Assembly (NCBI RefSeq): GCF_016756535.1
Contig: NZ_AP023247.1
Span: forward strand, 4,898,501-4,962,500
DNA from: Mesorhizobium sp. 131-2-1
GTDB lineage: Bacteria > Pseudomonadota > Alphaproteobacteria > Rhizobiales > Rhizobiaceae
Reading direction: 5' to 3'
DNA: 64,000 nt
The translations under genes were made by a program, and so were the position numbers. Below the pieces are notes generated by a model, which worked only from the letters and a program-made list of their open reading frames with translations, made no database searches and had not been told where the DNA came from. Below are positions 51,862-63,419 of the stretch, piece by piece. Numbering within the stretch: the stretch's first letter is position 1; each line of letters begins with the position of its first letter.

Positions 51862-54507
51862 ATGCGCACCGACACCGGCCAGGTCTTCAAGCTCGAAGAC
51901 TATCGCCCCAGCGACTATCTCATCCCGGAGACCAGCCTCGTTTTCCGCCTTTCGCCAGGGGCAACGCGTGTCACCGCCACGCTCATTGTGGAGCGGCGCG
52001 TTGGCGTTGCCGCGTCAGCGCCGCTGGTGCTCGACGGTGACGGGCTGACGCTGATCGGCATCGCCATTGATGGCCGCGAGCTTCAGCCGGCGGACTACGC
52101 GGCAACGCCCGACGAACTCGCCATCCTGAAGCCGCCGGCCACTTCCCGCTTCGAGCTCGTCCTGGAGACCGAGATCGTGCCGGCGCGCAACGAGGCGCTG
52201 ATGGGGCTCTACCGCTCCAGCAACGTCTATTGCACGCAGTGCGAGGCCGAGGGTTTCCGGCGCATCACCTATTTCCTCGACCGGCCGGATATCCTCTCGG
52301 TCTATACGGTGCGCATCGAGGCGAGGCGCGAAGAGGCACCGCTACTGCTTTCCAACGGCAACCCCGTGGAAAGCGGCGCGCTTGCCGATGGCTGGCACTA
52401 TGCGGTCTGGCACGATCCCTTCCCCAAGCCGTCCTATCTGTTCGCGCTGGTGGCGGGCAATCTCGGCAAAGTGGCCGACAGCTTCACCACGCTGTCCGGC
52501 CGCAAGGTCGAGCTCGGCATCTATGTCGAGCCTGGCAAGGAGCCGATGGCGGGCTATGCGATGGATGCGCTGAAGCGCTCGATGAAATGGGACGAGGACA
52601 CCTTCGGCCGCGAATACGATCTCGACGTCTTCAACATCGTCGCCGTCTCAGACTTCAACATGGGCGCGATGGAGAACAAGGGCCTCAACATCTTCAACGA
52701 CAAATATGTGCTGGCCGACGAGGAGACCGCGACCGATTCCGATTTCGCCAATATCGAGGCGATCATCGCGCATGAGTATTTCCACAATTGGACAGGCAAC
52801 AGAATCACTTGCCGCGACTGGTTCCAGCTCTGCCTGAAGGAAGGGCTGACCGTTTACCGCGACCATGAATTCTCCGCCGACCAGCGCTCGCGGGCGGTCA
52901 AGCGCATCGCCGAGGTGCGCACGCTGCGCGCCCACCAGTTCCCCGAGGACCAGGGCCCGCTGGCGCATCCGGTCAGGCCGCGCCGCTACCGCGAGATCAA
53001 CAATTTCTACACGGCGACGGTCTACGAGAAGGGTTCGGAAGTGGTGCGCATGATCCGCACCATCCTCGGCGCCGACGCGTTCCGCGCCGGAATGGACCTC
53101 TATTTCGAGCGCCACGACGGAGAGGCGGCGACGATCGAGGACTTCGTCAAAGTGTTCGAGGACGCGTCGGGACGCGACCTGTCGCAATTCGCCCTCTGGT
53201 ATCATCAGGCGGGAACGCCGAACCTGACCATAAGCTCGTCGCACAATGCGGGGACAAAGGAATTCACGCTGGAGATCGAGCAGTCCGTGCCGCCGACACC
53301 GTCGGAGAGCCGCAAGCGGCTGATGCACATTCCGCTGGCCTTCGGCCTGGTCGGCGCCGGAGGCAAGCCGGTCGCCTATGACGCCGTCGAGGGGGCGACG
53401 GTCGAGGACGGCGTCATCCATATCCGCAAGCGCCGCCATCTGGTGCGTTTCACCGGCGTCGCCGAGCGCCCGGCGGTGTCGCTCAACCGCGGCTTCTCGG
53501 CACCGGTCACGCTCTCGGTCGAACAGAAGGCCGACGACCAGTTCTTCCTTGCCGGCCATGACAGCGACAGCTTCGCGCGCTGGCAGGCCTTCAACACGCT
53601 GCTGACCGACGCGCTGATAGCGGCCTTCCGCCAGGTGCTCGGCGGCAACGAGCCGGCCTTCACCGCGCGACTCGCCGAGCTTGCCGGCAAGATCGCCGGC
53701 GACGAGACGCTGGAGCCGGCCTACCGGGCTCTGGCGCTGTCGCTGCCTGGCGAGGCGGACATTGCCCGCGACATCGGCAAGGGCATCGACCCCGACGCCA
53801 TCTTCGCAGCGCGCGAGGCGCTGGCGCTGGCGATTGCCAGGGCGAATGGACCAAACTTCACCAGCCTCTATCAGCGGCTTGCCGACAAGGGGCCGTTCAG
53901 CCCGGATGCGGCGAGCGCCGGACGGCGCGCGCTGCGCAACATCCTGCTCGACTATCTGGCACTGCTGCCGGAAGGTGTCGCGCTTGTGGCCGCTCACTTC
54001 CGCTCCGCCAGCAACATGACCGACCGCGCGGCCGCGCTCTCCGTGCTGGCGCACCGGCATGCCGGCTCGCGCCAGGCAGCCGAGGCGCTGGCCGCCTTCG
54101 AGGCGAAATACGGCGGCGACGCGCTGGTCATGGACAAATGGTTCCAGATCCAGGCCGGCGTACCCGGCCCGCGGACCGTCGAGGCGGTGCGCGCGCTGAC
54201 CGGTCACCCTGCCTTCTCGATGGCCAATCCCAACCGGGTGCGCGCGCTGGTCGGCACCTTCTCCAGCGCCAACCAGACCGGCTTCCACCGCGCCGACGGC
54301 GAGGGCTACCGCTTCTTCGCCGAGACCGTGCTCGAGGTCGAGAAGCGCAACCCTCAGCTGGCGGCAAGGCTGGCGACGGCGCTGCGCTCCTGGCGCTCGC
54401 TGGAGCCAGGGCGCCAGGCCAAGGCCAGGGAGGCGCTGCTTACCATCGCCGGCACGGAGAAGCTGTCGGCGGACCTGAGGGACATCGCCGAGCGGACGCT
54501 GGCGTGA
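51862..54507 (+). CDS. pepN: Aminopeptidase N
   Basis: PepN is a zinc-dependent M1 aminopeptidase that removes N-terminal residues from peptides in the cytoplasm. The 881-residue length fits the E. coli-type enzyme. The GAMEN substrate motif lies at 268-272, the zinc site HEYFH at 304-308, and the second zinc ligand Glu327 in CLKEGLTVYRD. The N-terminal saddle domain begins MRTDTGQVFKLEDYRPSDYL and the C-terminal helical domain (from about 540) is complete to the end. ATG 51862 is decided by the family N-terminus; the frame is open 111 bases further upstream with no family character. It is followed by the split palindrome containing the IS element. Confidence 0.96.
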   Translation: MRTDTGQVFKLEDYRPSDYLIPETSLVFRLSPGATRVTATLIVERRVGVAASAPLVLDGDGLTLIGIAIDGRELQPADYAATPDELAILKPPATSRFELVLETEIVPARNEALMGLYRSSNVYCTQCEAEGFRRITYFLDRPDILSVYTVRIEARREEAPLLLSNGNPVESGALADGWHYAVWHDPFPKPSYLFALVAGNLGKVADSFTTLSGRKVELGIYVEPGKEPMAGYAMDALKRSMKWDEDTFGREYDLDVFNIVAVSDFNMGAMENKGLNIFNDKYVLADEETATDSDFANIEAIIAHEYFHNWTGNRITCRDWFQLCLKEGLTVYRDHEFSADQRSRAVKRIAEVRTLRAHQFPEDQGPLAHPVRPRRYREINNFYTATVYEKGSEVVRMIRTILGADAFRAGMDLYFERHDGEAATIEDFVKVFEDASGRDLSQFALWYHQAGTPNLTISSSHNAGTKEFTLEIEQSVPPTPSESRKRLMHIPLAFGLVGAGGKPVAYDAVEGATVEDGVIHIRKRRHLVRFTGVAERPAVSLNRGFSAPVTLSVEQKADDQFFLAGHDSDSFARWQAFNTLLTDALIAAFRQVLGGNEPAFTARLAELAGKIAGDETLEPAYRALALSLPGEADIARDIGKGIDPDAIFAAREALALAIARANGPNFTSLYQRLADKGPFSPDAASAGRRALRNILLDYLALLPEGVALVAAHFRSASNMTDRAAALSVLAHRHAGSRQAAEALAAFEAKYGGDALVMDKWFQIQAGVPGPRTVEAVRALTGHPAFSMANPNRVRALVGTFSSANQTGFHRADGEGYRFFAETVLEVEKRNPQLAARLATALRSWRSLEPGRQAKAREALLTIAGTEKLSADLRDIAERTLA

Positions 54508-54522
54508 GCGCCCTTACCTTCT

Positions 54523-55692
54523 CCCCTTGTGGGCCTGTTGCGTAGTTATCGGGGAGAGGCTTGCGGAGCGATTTCGCCGTTGGCTTTCGCTTTGCTTCTG
54601 GGATTGGGCTTCTGGTTTGGGGTTTAAGGGTGGTGGTCCGGCCCTTTGGCCGGTCGCTAGGCGCACCTATCCCGTGATGGCGGCCCATCGGCGCATGTTG
54701 AAGGCGATCGCCGCCATCGTCACCTGACCAGCAGCCTTGGCCAGTCCGACATAACGGATCGTGGTCAGCCTCATGCGGTTTTTGAGCGTGGCGAAGGTGG
54801 TCTCCACCGCCGCTCGCCGTCTGGCGATCAGACGATTGTAATGCTTGAGCCGCGCCGGCAGCGCATGATGCTTGTTGGGGCGGCGCGCAATGCGCACCTT
54901 CTTGCCCTCAGCCTTGAGCCGGGCACGGCGGGCATGGGTGTCATAGGCGGCATCCGCCCACACCGTCTTCTCGTCGCCGCAGATCAAGCGATCGGCCGGC
55001 ACTGTGTCGTTGACGTTGGCCGGTGTAGTGATCACCGTGCGGATCAGGCCCGATCCCTCATCCACCCCGACATGAGCCTTGTAGCCGAAGGTGAGGCCGC
55101 CCTTGCCCTTGCGTGCGGTTATGCGAGCGTCTGCGTCCTTCGACACCCGCTCCGGCGTCGGCGGCGCCGAGACGGCATCGATCAGCGTGGCATCCAGCAT
55201 CGTGCCACGCTTCAGGATCACACCGGCTTTCTCCAGCTGTCGGTCCAGTTCGCCAAACAGCTTCTCCATCAACCCTTCGCCGACAAGCAGATTGCGAAAG
55301 CGTGACAGCACCGTGTGATCGGGGATGCTCTCCTCAAGACCAAGCCCGACAAAGCGGCGGAACGACAACCGGTCGCCCAGCGCTTCCTCCAGTTCGCGAT
55401 CCGACAGCCCATAGAGCGATTGCAGCAGCAGCGCCTTGAACAGCACCAGCGGCGGCCAGGCCGCGCGTCCCGGCCCGCCATCGCGCAGCGCGACAAGCAG
55501 CTTCTCGAGGCGATACCACTTCACCAGACCAGACAGCCGATCGAGTGGCGAAGCGCCACCTGGAAGCTTGCTGCCAAGAAACGCCTCCGCCAAGCTCAAC
55601 TGACCTGTCTGCTTCACCGCCATTGCGACTCTCCACGGCTTCCGCCCTCAGAGAATCACAACCAGCCAATTACGCAACAGGCCCCTTGTGGG
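54523..55692 (-). mobile_element. IS5-family insertion sequence inserted in an intergenic palindrome
   Basis: The element runs between terminal inverted repeats CCTGTTGCGTAGTT (from 54534) and AATTACGCAACAGG (to 55681), 13 of 14 bases matching. It is bracketed by the 11-base direct repeat CCCCTTGTGGG at 54523-54533 and 55682-55692. Because the repeat and the terminal G/C bases overlap, the true target duplication could be 5-11 bases. Its one gene encodes a complete DDE transposase. Removing the element plus one CCCCTTGTGGG copy restores the hairpin ACCTTCTCCCC-TTGTGGGAGAAGGT, which shows the insertion went into a palindromic intergenic repeat. Confidence 0.9.
54667..55623 (-). CDS. IS5-family transposase
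   Basis: The 318-residue DDE transposase begins MAVKQTGQLSLAEAFLGSK and has an N-terminal DUF772-type domain (PLVLFKALLLQSLYGLSDRE, then DRLSFRRFVGLGLEESIPDH). The catalytic residues are Asp in TMLDATLIDA, Asp in WADAAYDTHARR and Glu in AAVETTFATLKNRMRL, a complete DDE triad with the YREK-like spacing. No frameshift or stop interrupts it, so it may still be active. It lies within terminal inverted repeats. The ATG at 55623 is about 58 bases from the right terminal repeat. Confidence 0.94.
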   Translation of the reverse strand: MAVKQTGQLSLAEAFLGSKLPGGASPLDRLSGLVKWYRLEKLLVALRDGGPGRAAWPPLVLFKALLLQSLYGLSDRELEEALGDRLSFRRFVGLGLEESIPDHTVLSRFRNLLVGEGLMEKLFGELDRQLEKAGVILKRGTMLDATLIDAVSAPPTPERVSKDADARITARKGKGGLTFGYKAHVGVDEGSGLIRTVITTPANVNDTVPADRLICGDEKTVWADAAYDTHARRARLKAEGKKVRIARRPNKHHALPARLKHYNRLIARRRAAVETTFATLKNRMRLTTIRYVGLAKAAGQVTMAAIAFNMRRWAAITG

Positions 55693-55820
55693 AGAAGGTG
55701 GATCGGCGCGCAGCGCCGAGACGGTTGAGGGGTGGGTGACGGATCGCTACCATTGCCAAGCTGGAGCACCCCTCATCCGTCGCCTTCGGCGACACCTTCT
55801 CCCACAAGGGGAGAAGGAAA
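55682..55820. repeat. Intergenic inverted repeat, family B (right of the IS)
   Basis: The left arm runs CCCCTTGTGGGAGAAGGTGG and continues to GAGACGGTTGAGGGGTG; the right arm runs CACCCCTCATCCGTCGCC, CACCTTCTCCCACAAGGGG and AGAAGG. The original left end is separated from this by the IS insertion (54517-54533). A solo arm of the same family is at 4829-4874. It fills the gap between the transposase and the histidine kinase (55624-55971); no gene is seen there. Confidence 0.75.
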
Positions 55821-55971
55821 AGCGCGCAGTTTCGACGAATTTCAATCAACTTTTAATCTTTTTTGGCCGCGCCTCTGGACAAGGCGAATCACCTTTGATT
55901 CTTTACTGACGATTCGGGGCGTGCGGCGTAGCCGGATCATCAAGCATACGGAATTCGGGGAGTAGCCATTT

Positions 55972-58293
<2,322 letters not shown>

Positions 58294-58307
58294 TTGAGAC
58301 CTTTCGA

Positions 58308-58334
58308 GAGTCCGGCGGCTTAGCCGCCGGACTC
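58308..58334. terminator. Perfect hairpin between convergent pleC and the EF-hand gene
   Basis: GAGTCCGGCGGC and GCCGCCGGACTC form a 12-bp perfect stem around TTA, beginning 15 bases past the pleC stop and ending 14 bases from the EF-hand stop. There is no long T run, so it is a likely bidirectional, not strong, terminator. Confidence 0.65.
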
Positions 58335-58347
58335 AGGTCCACCAACC

Positions 58348-58827
58348 TCACTGCACGCCATCGTCACCGTCGCCACCACCCCACTGGCGAAGCTGCCCGG
58401 CGCGGGCGCCCTTTGGCAGTTCGCCTTGCTCGATCTTGCCGTCATTGTTCTTGTCCAGCAGGGCGAAGACCTTCTTCTGACGGCTGGTAATGTCGTCGGC
58501 GGTCAACGTGCCGTCGCCCCTGGTGTCGTAGCGGGCGATGATGCGCCTGGCCATGCGCTCGAAGCGCGCCTTTTCCAGTGCGTCAGCGAGCTGGGCGACG
58601 GTCAGCTTGCCGCCATTGTCGGCGACCAACTTCTTCAGCCGTGCATTCATGGCGTCGGAGAACTGGTCGAAGGTGATGGTGCCGTCCGAATCCTTCATCG
58701 CCTTGTTGAGGCGCATCATCATGCCTTCACGCATTTTGGCGCTGGCATTGTTTTCGGCATAGGCCGTGGTGCCGACGGCTCCAGCAAGTGCTGCGAAGGC
58801 AAGGGCAAGTGTGATTGACTTTCTCAT
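58348..58827 (-). CDS. Exported EF-hand protein
   Basis: The 159-residue product has a signal peptide (MRKSITLALAFAALAGAVG, cut after AYA) and two good EF-hand calcium-binding loops, YDTRGDGTLTADDI and LDKNNDGKIEQGEL. A first, degenerate loop, KDSDGTITFDQF, and a helix with MNARLKKLVADNGG precede them. It ends in a glycine/aspartate tail (GGGDGDDGVQ). AGGAGAAGACC lies before ATG 58827, deciding it over an ATG 24 bases upstream. A role in periplasmic calcium binding or envelope sensing is likely, not proven. It is convergent with the PleC-like gene. Confidence 0.87.
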   Translation of the reverse strand: MRKSITLALAFAALAGAVGTTAYAENNASAKMREGMMMRLNKAMKDSDGTITFDQFSDAMNARLKKLVADNGGKLTVAQLADALEKARFERMARRIIARYDTRGDGTLTADDITSRQKKVFALLDKNNDGKIEQGELPKGARAGQLRQWGGGDGDDGVQ

Positions 58828-58969
58828 GGTCTTCTCCTGTTGCATCGTCACCCCCGATGCCAGAGCGGCAACCTCTCAATCAGATTCAGGTCGCCACCCT
58901 ATCTCCTTGTTCGAGCATCGGATTTCTCCGCATCGGCTCCGACGCTCCGCCTTGACGTTCATTCGCCCA

Positions 58970-61936
58970 TCATGACTTTTTCGCACGCAGCAAAAGGTCG
59001 AAATCCTGCCTGACCTTTTGCGACGTCTCCTTGAGATATGCTTCGAGAACGGCGAAATCCGGCAGGTCAGTCACCGCCAGAAGCAAATCCGAAAGGCCCG
59101 GCGGAACGTCGTGCCGCTGGAACTCGCCGGTGAGGCAAAGCCTGATCATCTGGGTCAGCGCCAGATAGAGCGCATAGGCATCGCACAGGGCCTGCCTGAC
59201 ATCGGCGCCGGCCAAGTCGGGCGAAAGCCTCGCCAGGATGTCGGCGGTCGCGGTCGCCCTGCGGCCAGCCTCGACATGGCCGGTGAGCACCGCAACCTGA
59301 GCGATGAACTCGAGGTCGATCAGGCCGCCGGGGATCAGCTTGATGTCCCAGAGATCGCGCGGCGGCTTTTCCTTCTCGATCATGGCGCGCATCTCGGATG
59401 CCTCGGCCATCACCTTGGCGGCGTCGCGCGGCAGGGCCAAGATCGCGGCCACTTCCGTCTCGACCTCGGCGCACAGTGCCGCATCGCCGCCGATAGTGCG
59501 GGCCCTCGCCAGCGCCATGTGCTCCCAGGTCCACGCATCTTGGCGCTGGTACTTCTTGAAAGCGTCGACATGAGTGGCGACCGGGCCCTTGTTCCCCGAA
59601 GGACGGAGGCGCAGGTCGAGCTCATAGAGCACGCCTTCGGCCGTGGGGGCGGAGACGGCGGCGATCAGCCGCTGCGTCATGCGGGTATAGTAGTGCGAAG
59701 GCGCCAGCGGCTTCTCGCCGTCGGATTCCTCCGCATCCGCGTCGTGGTCGTAGAGCAGGATGAGGTCGACGTCGGAGCCCGCAGTGAGCTCGCGGCTGCC
59801 GAGTTTGCCCATGCCGAGCAACGCCACCCTCCCCCCTGCGATCCGGCCGTGGCGCTGTGCGAACTCGGCAATGACTGCTTGCAGAGCCGCATCGATGGTG
59901 AGGTCAGCGAGGTCGGAAAAGGCGCGGCCGGCACGGGTCGGATCGATCGAGCCGGCAAGCAGCCGGACACCGATCAGGAATTTCTGCTCCGAAGCAAAGA
60001 TGCGCAAGCGGTCGAGCACGTCCTCATAGGCGCGGTCGCCTTCGATGAAGGCGGCAAGCCGTGCCGACAGATAGGCGCGGTTGGGCAGTTCGCTCAGCAG
60101 CGCCGGATCGAGCAGGCCGTCGAAGACATGCGGCCGGCGCGTGATGATGGCGGAGAGCCTGGGAGCGGCGCCCATGATCGTCGCCATCAATTTCAGCAGT
60201 GCCGGGTTGGACTGCAGCAGCGAAAACAGCTGGATGCCGGCGGGCAGGCCGGCAACGAACTCGTCGAAGCGCATCACCGCCTCGTCGGCGCGGCGCGTCT
60301 GGCCGAAGGCCTTGAGCAGCGCCGGCGTCAGCTCCGTCAGCCGCTCGCGCGCTTCCGCCGACTGGGTGACACGGTAGCGGCCGAAATGCCAGCCGCGGAT
60401 GACGCGGCAGATGTCGCTCGGCCGCTGGAAGCCGAGGCGATGCAAGGTCTGCAGCGTGTCGGGATCGTCGACGTCGCCGGTGAAGACCAAATTGCCGACG
60501 CCAGCCGAGAGCTCCGGCGCGGTCTCGAACAGCGCCGCGTAATGACGCTCGACCTGCTGCAGCGAGGCCCGGAAGGCCTCGGCGAACTCCGCCTCTTCGG
60601 CAAAGCCGAGCATCAAGGCGATGCGCAGCAGCCCCTCATCGCTGTCGGGCAGGATATGCGTCTGCTCGTCCGCGACCATCTGGATGGCGTGCTCGACGCG
60701 GCGCAGGAACCAGTATTGCCGGGCGAGTGCATCACGCGCGTCGGCGGTGATCCAGCCGCGCGCGGCAAGCTGGCCGAGCATCGGCACCGTCTCACGGCCG
60801 CGCAGTTCCGCGAAGCGGCCGCCGGCGATCAGCTGCTGCGTCTGGACGAAGAACTCGATCTCGCGGATGCCGCCGCGGCCGAGCTTGACGTTGTGGCCCT
60901 TGACCGCGATCTCGCCATGGCCCTTGTGGGCATGGATCTGGCGCTTGATCGAATGAACGTCGGCGATCGCCGCATAGTCCATGTATTTGCGCCAGACATA
61001 GGGCTGCAACTCTTTAAGGAAGGCGGCGCCCGCAGCAAGGTCGCCGGCCACGGGGCGCGCCTTGATCATGGCGGCGCGTTCCCAGTTCTGGCCACGCCCC
61101 TCGTAGTAGTGAAGCGCCGCGTCGACTGGAATCGCCAGCGGCGTCGAGCCGGGATCGGGCCGCAGCCTCAGATCGGTTCGGAAGACATAGCCGTGCTCTG
61201 TGCGGTCCTGCAGGATCCGCACCAGCCGGCGGGTGAGGCGCGCGAACAGCTCCGTCGCGTCGAGCGGATCGACGATCGCCGGCGCGGCCGGGTCAAAAAA
61301 GACGACGAGGTCGATGTCGGAGGAGAAATTCAGCTCATGCGCGCCGAGCTTGCCCATGCCGAGCAGGATCCAGCCCGACTGGCGCGCCGGCTCTTCGGGA
61401 TCCGGCAGCCTGAGCTTGCCCTGCCCGTGCGCGTCGCGCAGCAGGAAGTCGACGGCGGCGCGGGTGCAGGCGTCGGCGAGGTCGCTGAGGCGGCGCACCG
61501 TCAGCGATGTCTCGGCCTCGCCGGCGAGATCGGCGAGCGCGATCAGGAAGTGCGCCTCGGCCTTCAACAGCCTGAGATCCATCATAAGACCGGTTTCGGT
61601 GACCGCTTCGGCGCGCCCGGCAAGGCCGATCGCCTCGCCTATGGCGCGCAGCCTGGCCTCGATGGTCTGTTCGAACAGCGCGTCAAGAATGGCCGGCCGC
61701 CGGCGCGCCGTATCGCGCAGGAACGGCGACAGGTCGAAGATGGCGGCGAGCAGGTCCTGCTGCTGCCCCCTGCCGGAGAGGAATTCGACCAGCCTCGACA
61801 GATCTTCTTCCCCGGCCGCGGCGGCGACCTCCGACAACTCCCGCCTGGCACGCCCCTTGTCCAGGGGGAGAAGCGCCAGCTTCGGCCGCAACTGCAATTC
61901 GGTTTCCGCTGCCTTGCTGGCCATCTTCATCGCCAT
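58970..61936 (-). CDS. glnE: Bifunctional glutamine synthetase adenylyltransferase/deadenylyltransferase
   Basis: GlnE adds AMP to, or removes it from, glutamine synthetase according to nitrogen status, under control of the PII protein. The 988-residue protein holds two nucleotidyltransferase domains. The first (N-terminal, removal) has LGMGKLGAHELNFSSDIDLV with the SDxD metal motif; the second (C-terminal, addition) has LGMGKLGSRELTAGSDVDLI. The regulatory helical region lies between. Both catalytic cores are complete. The ATG overlaps the stop codon of the upstream kinase gene by one base (TGATG), so it is translationally coupled to the two-component genes. That linkage is common in Rhizobiales. 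Confidence 0.96.
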   Translation of the reverse strand: MAMKMASKAAETELQLRPKLALLPLDKGRARRELSEVAAAAGEEDLSRLVEFLSGRGQQQDLLAAIFDLSPFLRDTARRRPAILDALFEQTIEARLRAIGEAIGLAGRAEAVTETGLMMDLRLLKAEAHFLIALADLAGEAETSLTVRRLSDLADACTRAAVDFLLRDAHGQGKLRLPDPEEPARQSGWILLGMGKLGAHELNFSSDIDLVVFFDPAAPAIVDPLDATELFARLTRRLVRILQDRTEHGYVFRTDLRLRPDPGSTPLAIPVDAALHYYEGRGQNWERAAMIKARPVAGDLAAGAAFLKELQPYVWRKYMDYAAIADVHSIKRQIHAHKGHGEIAVKGHNVKLGRGGIREIEFFVQTQQLIAGGRFAELRGRETVPMLGQLAARGWITADARDALARQYWFLRRVEHAIQMVADEQTHILPDSDEGLLRIALMLGFAEEAEFAEAFRASLQQVERHYAALFETAPELSAGVGNLVFTGDVDDPDTLQTLHRLGFQRPSDICRVIRGWHFGRYRVTQSAEARERLTELTPALLKAFGQTRRADEAVMRFDEFVAGLPAGIQLFSLLQSNPALLKLMATIMGAAPRLSAIITRRPHVFDGLLDPALLSELPNRAYLSARLAAFIEGDRAYEDVLDRLRIFASEQKFLIGVRLLAGSIDPTRAGRAFSDLADLTIDAALQAVIAEFAQRHGRIAGGRVALLGMGKLGSRELTAGSDVDLILLYDHDADAEESDGEKPLAPSHYYTRMTQRLIAAVSAPTAEGVLYELDLRLRPSGNKGPVATHVDAFKKYQRQDAWTWEHMALARARTIGGDAALCAEVETEVAAILALPRDAAKVMAEASEMRAMIEKEKPPRDLWDIKLIPGGLIDLEFIAQVAVLTGHVEAGRRATATADILARLSPDLAGADVRQALCDAYALYLALTQMIRLCLTGEFQRHDVPPGLSDLLLAVTDLPDFAVLEAYLKETSQKVRQDFDLLLRAKKS

Positions 61937-63411
61937 CAGTGGTCCTCCCGTGTGGGAAAACTCATGATAACGGACAATCCGGGATCGGCGGGCAGAAGAT
62001 CAAGCCTGCCCTTGTGGAAAGTCATGATCGCCTTGGCGAGGCTGAGGCCCAGGCCCGACCCAGGCTGCGAGCGGCTCTTCTCCAGGCGTACGAAGCGCTC
62101 GGTCACCCTGGCGCGGTCGGCATCGTCGGGGATGCCCTGGCCATTGTCGGAGACTGAGAGCCGGATTTCGTGGCCGACCCGTTCCAGCGCCACACGCACC
62201 GTGGGCTGACCGCTCGAGTCGGCCGAATATTTGATCGCATTATCGACGATGTTGGACAGCGCCTGGCCGATCAATTCGCGGTTGCCGTCAACGGCAAAGG
62301 CCTGCGTCGCCGAGGTTTCGAGGATGACGCCAGCCTCTTCGGCCACCGGCTCGTAGAGCTCGACGACATCGCGGACGGCTGCCGCGAGATCGACCCGACT
62401 GGTGGTCTCCGAGGAATAGCCGGCCTCCAGCCTGGAGATCATCAGGATGGCGTTGAAGGTCTTTATCAGCTGATCGGACTCGGCGATCGTGCTTTCCAGC
62501 GCCTGGCGATAGTCGGGGGTCTTCTGGCGGCCAGCCAGCGTCGCCTCGGCGCGGTTGCGCAGCCTGGTCAGCGGCGTCTTCAGATCATGCGCGATGTTGT
62601 CGGAAACCTGCTTCAGCCCCTCGTTGAGCTTGGCGATCCTGGCCAGCATCGTGTTGAGATTCTCGGACAAGCGGTCGAATTCGTCTCCGGCGCCGGTTAC
62701 CGGGAGCCGGCCGGACAGGTCGCCGCCCATGATGCGGCGGCTGGCCTCCGAGACGCTATCGATGCGCTTCAGCGCCGCCCGCCCGACAAAGAACCAGATC
62801 AGGAGGCCGCCAAGCCCCATCATGCCCAGCGCAAGCATCAGGGCGCGGCGGATGACGGCGCGGAAGCGCTCGGGCTCGCCGAGATCGCGTCCGACCAGCA
62901 TGATCATCTGGTTGGGGAGCCTCAGCACCAGCGCGATCGCGTTGTGGCCCTTCTCGCCCTCGACCTGCATCTCGTTCTCGCCGGACGGGGGCGCGGCCTG
63001 GTCCGATGCCCCGCTGCGAAGCCGGTCGAGCTCGCCCTCGCCGAAGCGCTGATAGGAAAAAGGCTCGGTCGTCCAGCCCTCCGTCTCGATGACCCCCGGC
63101 TCCAGGCTCTGCACGTTGCCGGTCAGGATCTGACCGTTGGCGTCGGCGATGAGATAGAGGTTGGCCCCGGGCTGGCGGGAACGTGCCTCGACCACGCGGA
63201 CCAGGACTGGCAGGCCGCCGCGCCGATAGGCACGATCCAGACCGGCCACTTCATCGTTGATGGTGTCCTGCGTCTGCGCGGTCAGCATGCGCGCCGACAG
63301 CGAGGTCATGTAGAAGACGAGCAGCACGGCGCACAGCGCGAAAAGCAGGAAATAGAGCGCCGAGAGCCGCGCTGCCGTCGTCCTCATGATGGCCGGCAGG
63401 GAAAGAGCCAT
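61936..63411 (-). CDS. Two-component sensor histidine kinase
   Basis: The 491-residue kinase has two transmembrane helices (LYFLLFALCAVLLVFYM near 20-36 and LMLALGMMGLGGLLIWFFVG near 190-210) around a periplasmic domain, a HAMP domain (ISRISEASRRIMGGDLSGRL-like region around residues 215-255), a HisKA domain with His275 in DNIAHDLKTPLTRLRN, and an ATPase domain with LSNIVDNAIKYS, VSDNGQGIPD and GSGLGLSLAKAIM. It belongs to the EnvZ/QseC-type family and partners with the response regulator encoded 8 bases upstream. The signal is unknown. It is followed by glnE with a one-base overlap. Confidence 0.93.
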   Translation of the reverse strand: MALSLPAIMRTTAARLSALYFLLFALCAVLLVFYMTSLSARMLTAQTQDTINDEVAGLDRAYRRGGLPVLVRVVEARSRQPGANLYLIADANGQILTGNVQSLEPGVIETEGWTTEPFSYQRFGEGELDRLRSGASDQAAPPSGENEMQVEGEKGHNAIALVLRLPNQMIMLVGRDLGEPERFRAVIRRALMLALGMMGLGGLLIWFFVGRAALKRIDSVSEASRRIMGGDLSGRLPVTGAGDEFDRLSENLNTMLARIAKLNEGLKQVSDNIAHDLKTPLTRLRNRAEATLAGRQKTPDYRQALESTIAESDQLIKTFNAILMISRLEAGYSSETTSRVDLAAAVRDVVELYEPVAEEAGVILETSATQAFAVDGNRELIGQALSNIVDNAIKYSADSSGQPTVRVALERVGHEIRLSVSDNGQGIPDDADRARVTERFVRLEKSRSQPGSGLGLSLAKAIMTFHKGRLDLLPADPGLSVIMSFPTREDH

Positions 63412-63419
63412 GATCGGCC

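Noticed and set aside
59018..62209. A 1063-codon plus-strand open frame opposite glnE
   Set aside because: It is a codon-position shadow in high-GC DNA. The minus strand carries the unmistakable GlnE motifs, while the plus frame gives an Arg/Gly/Asp/Ala-rich product with no recognisable pattern. The same holds for long frames opposite the lytic transglycosylase (1476-3629), the ABC binding protein (20918-22795), ETF-QO (46294-48171), the glycosylase (48165-50375) and pepN (52648-54288).
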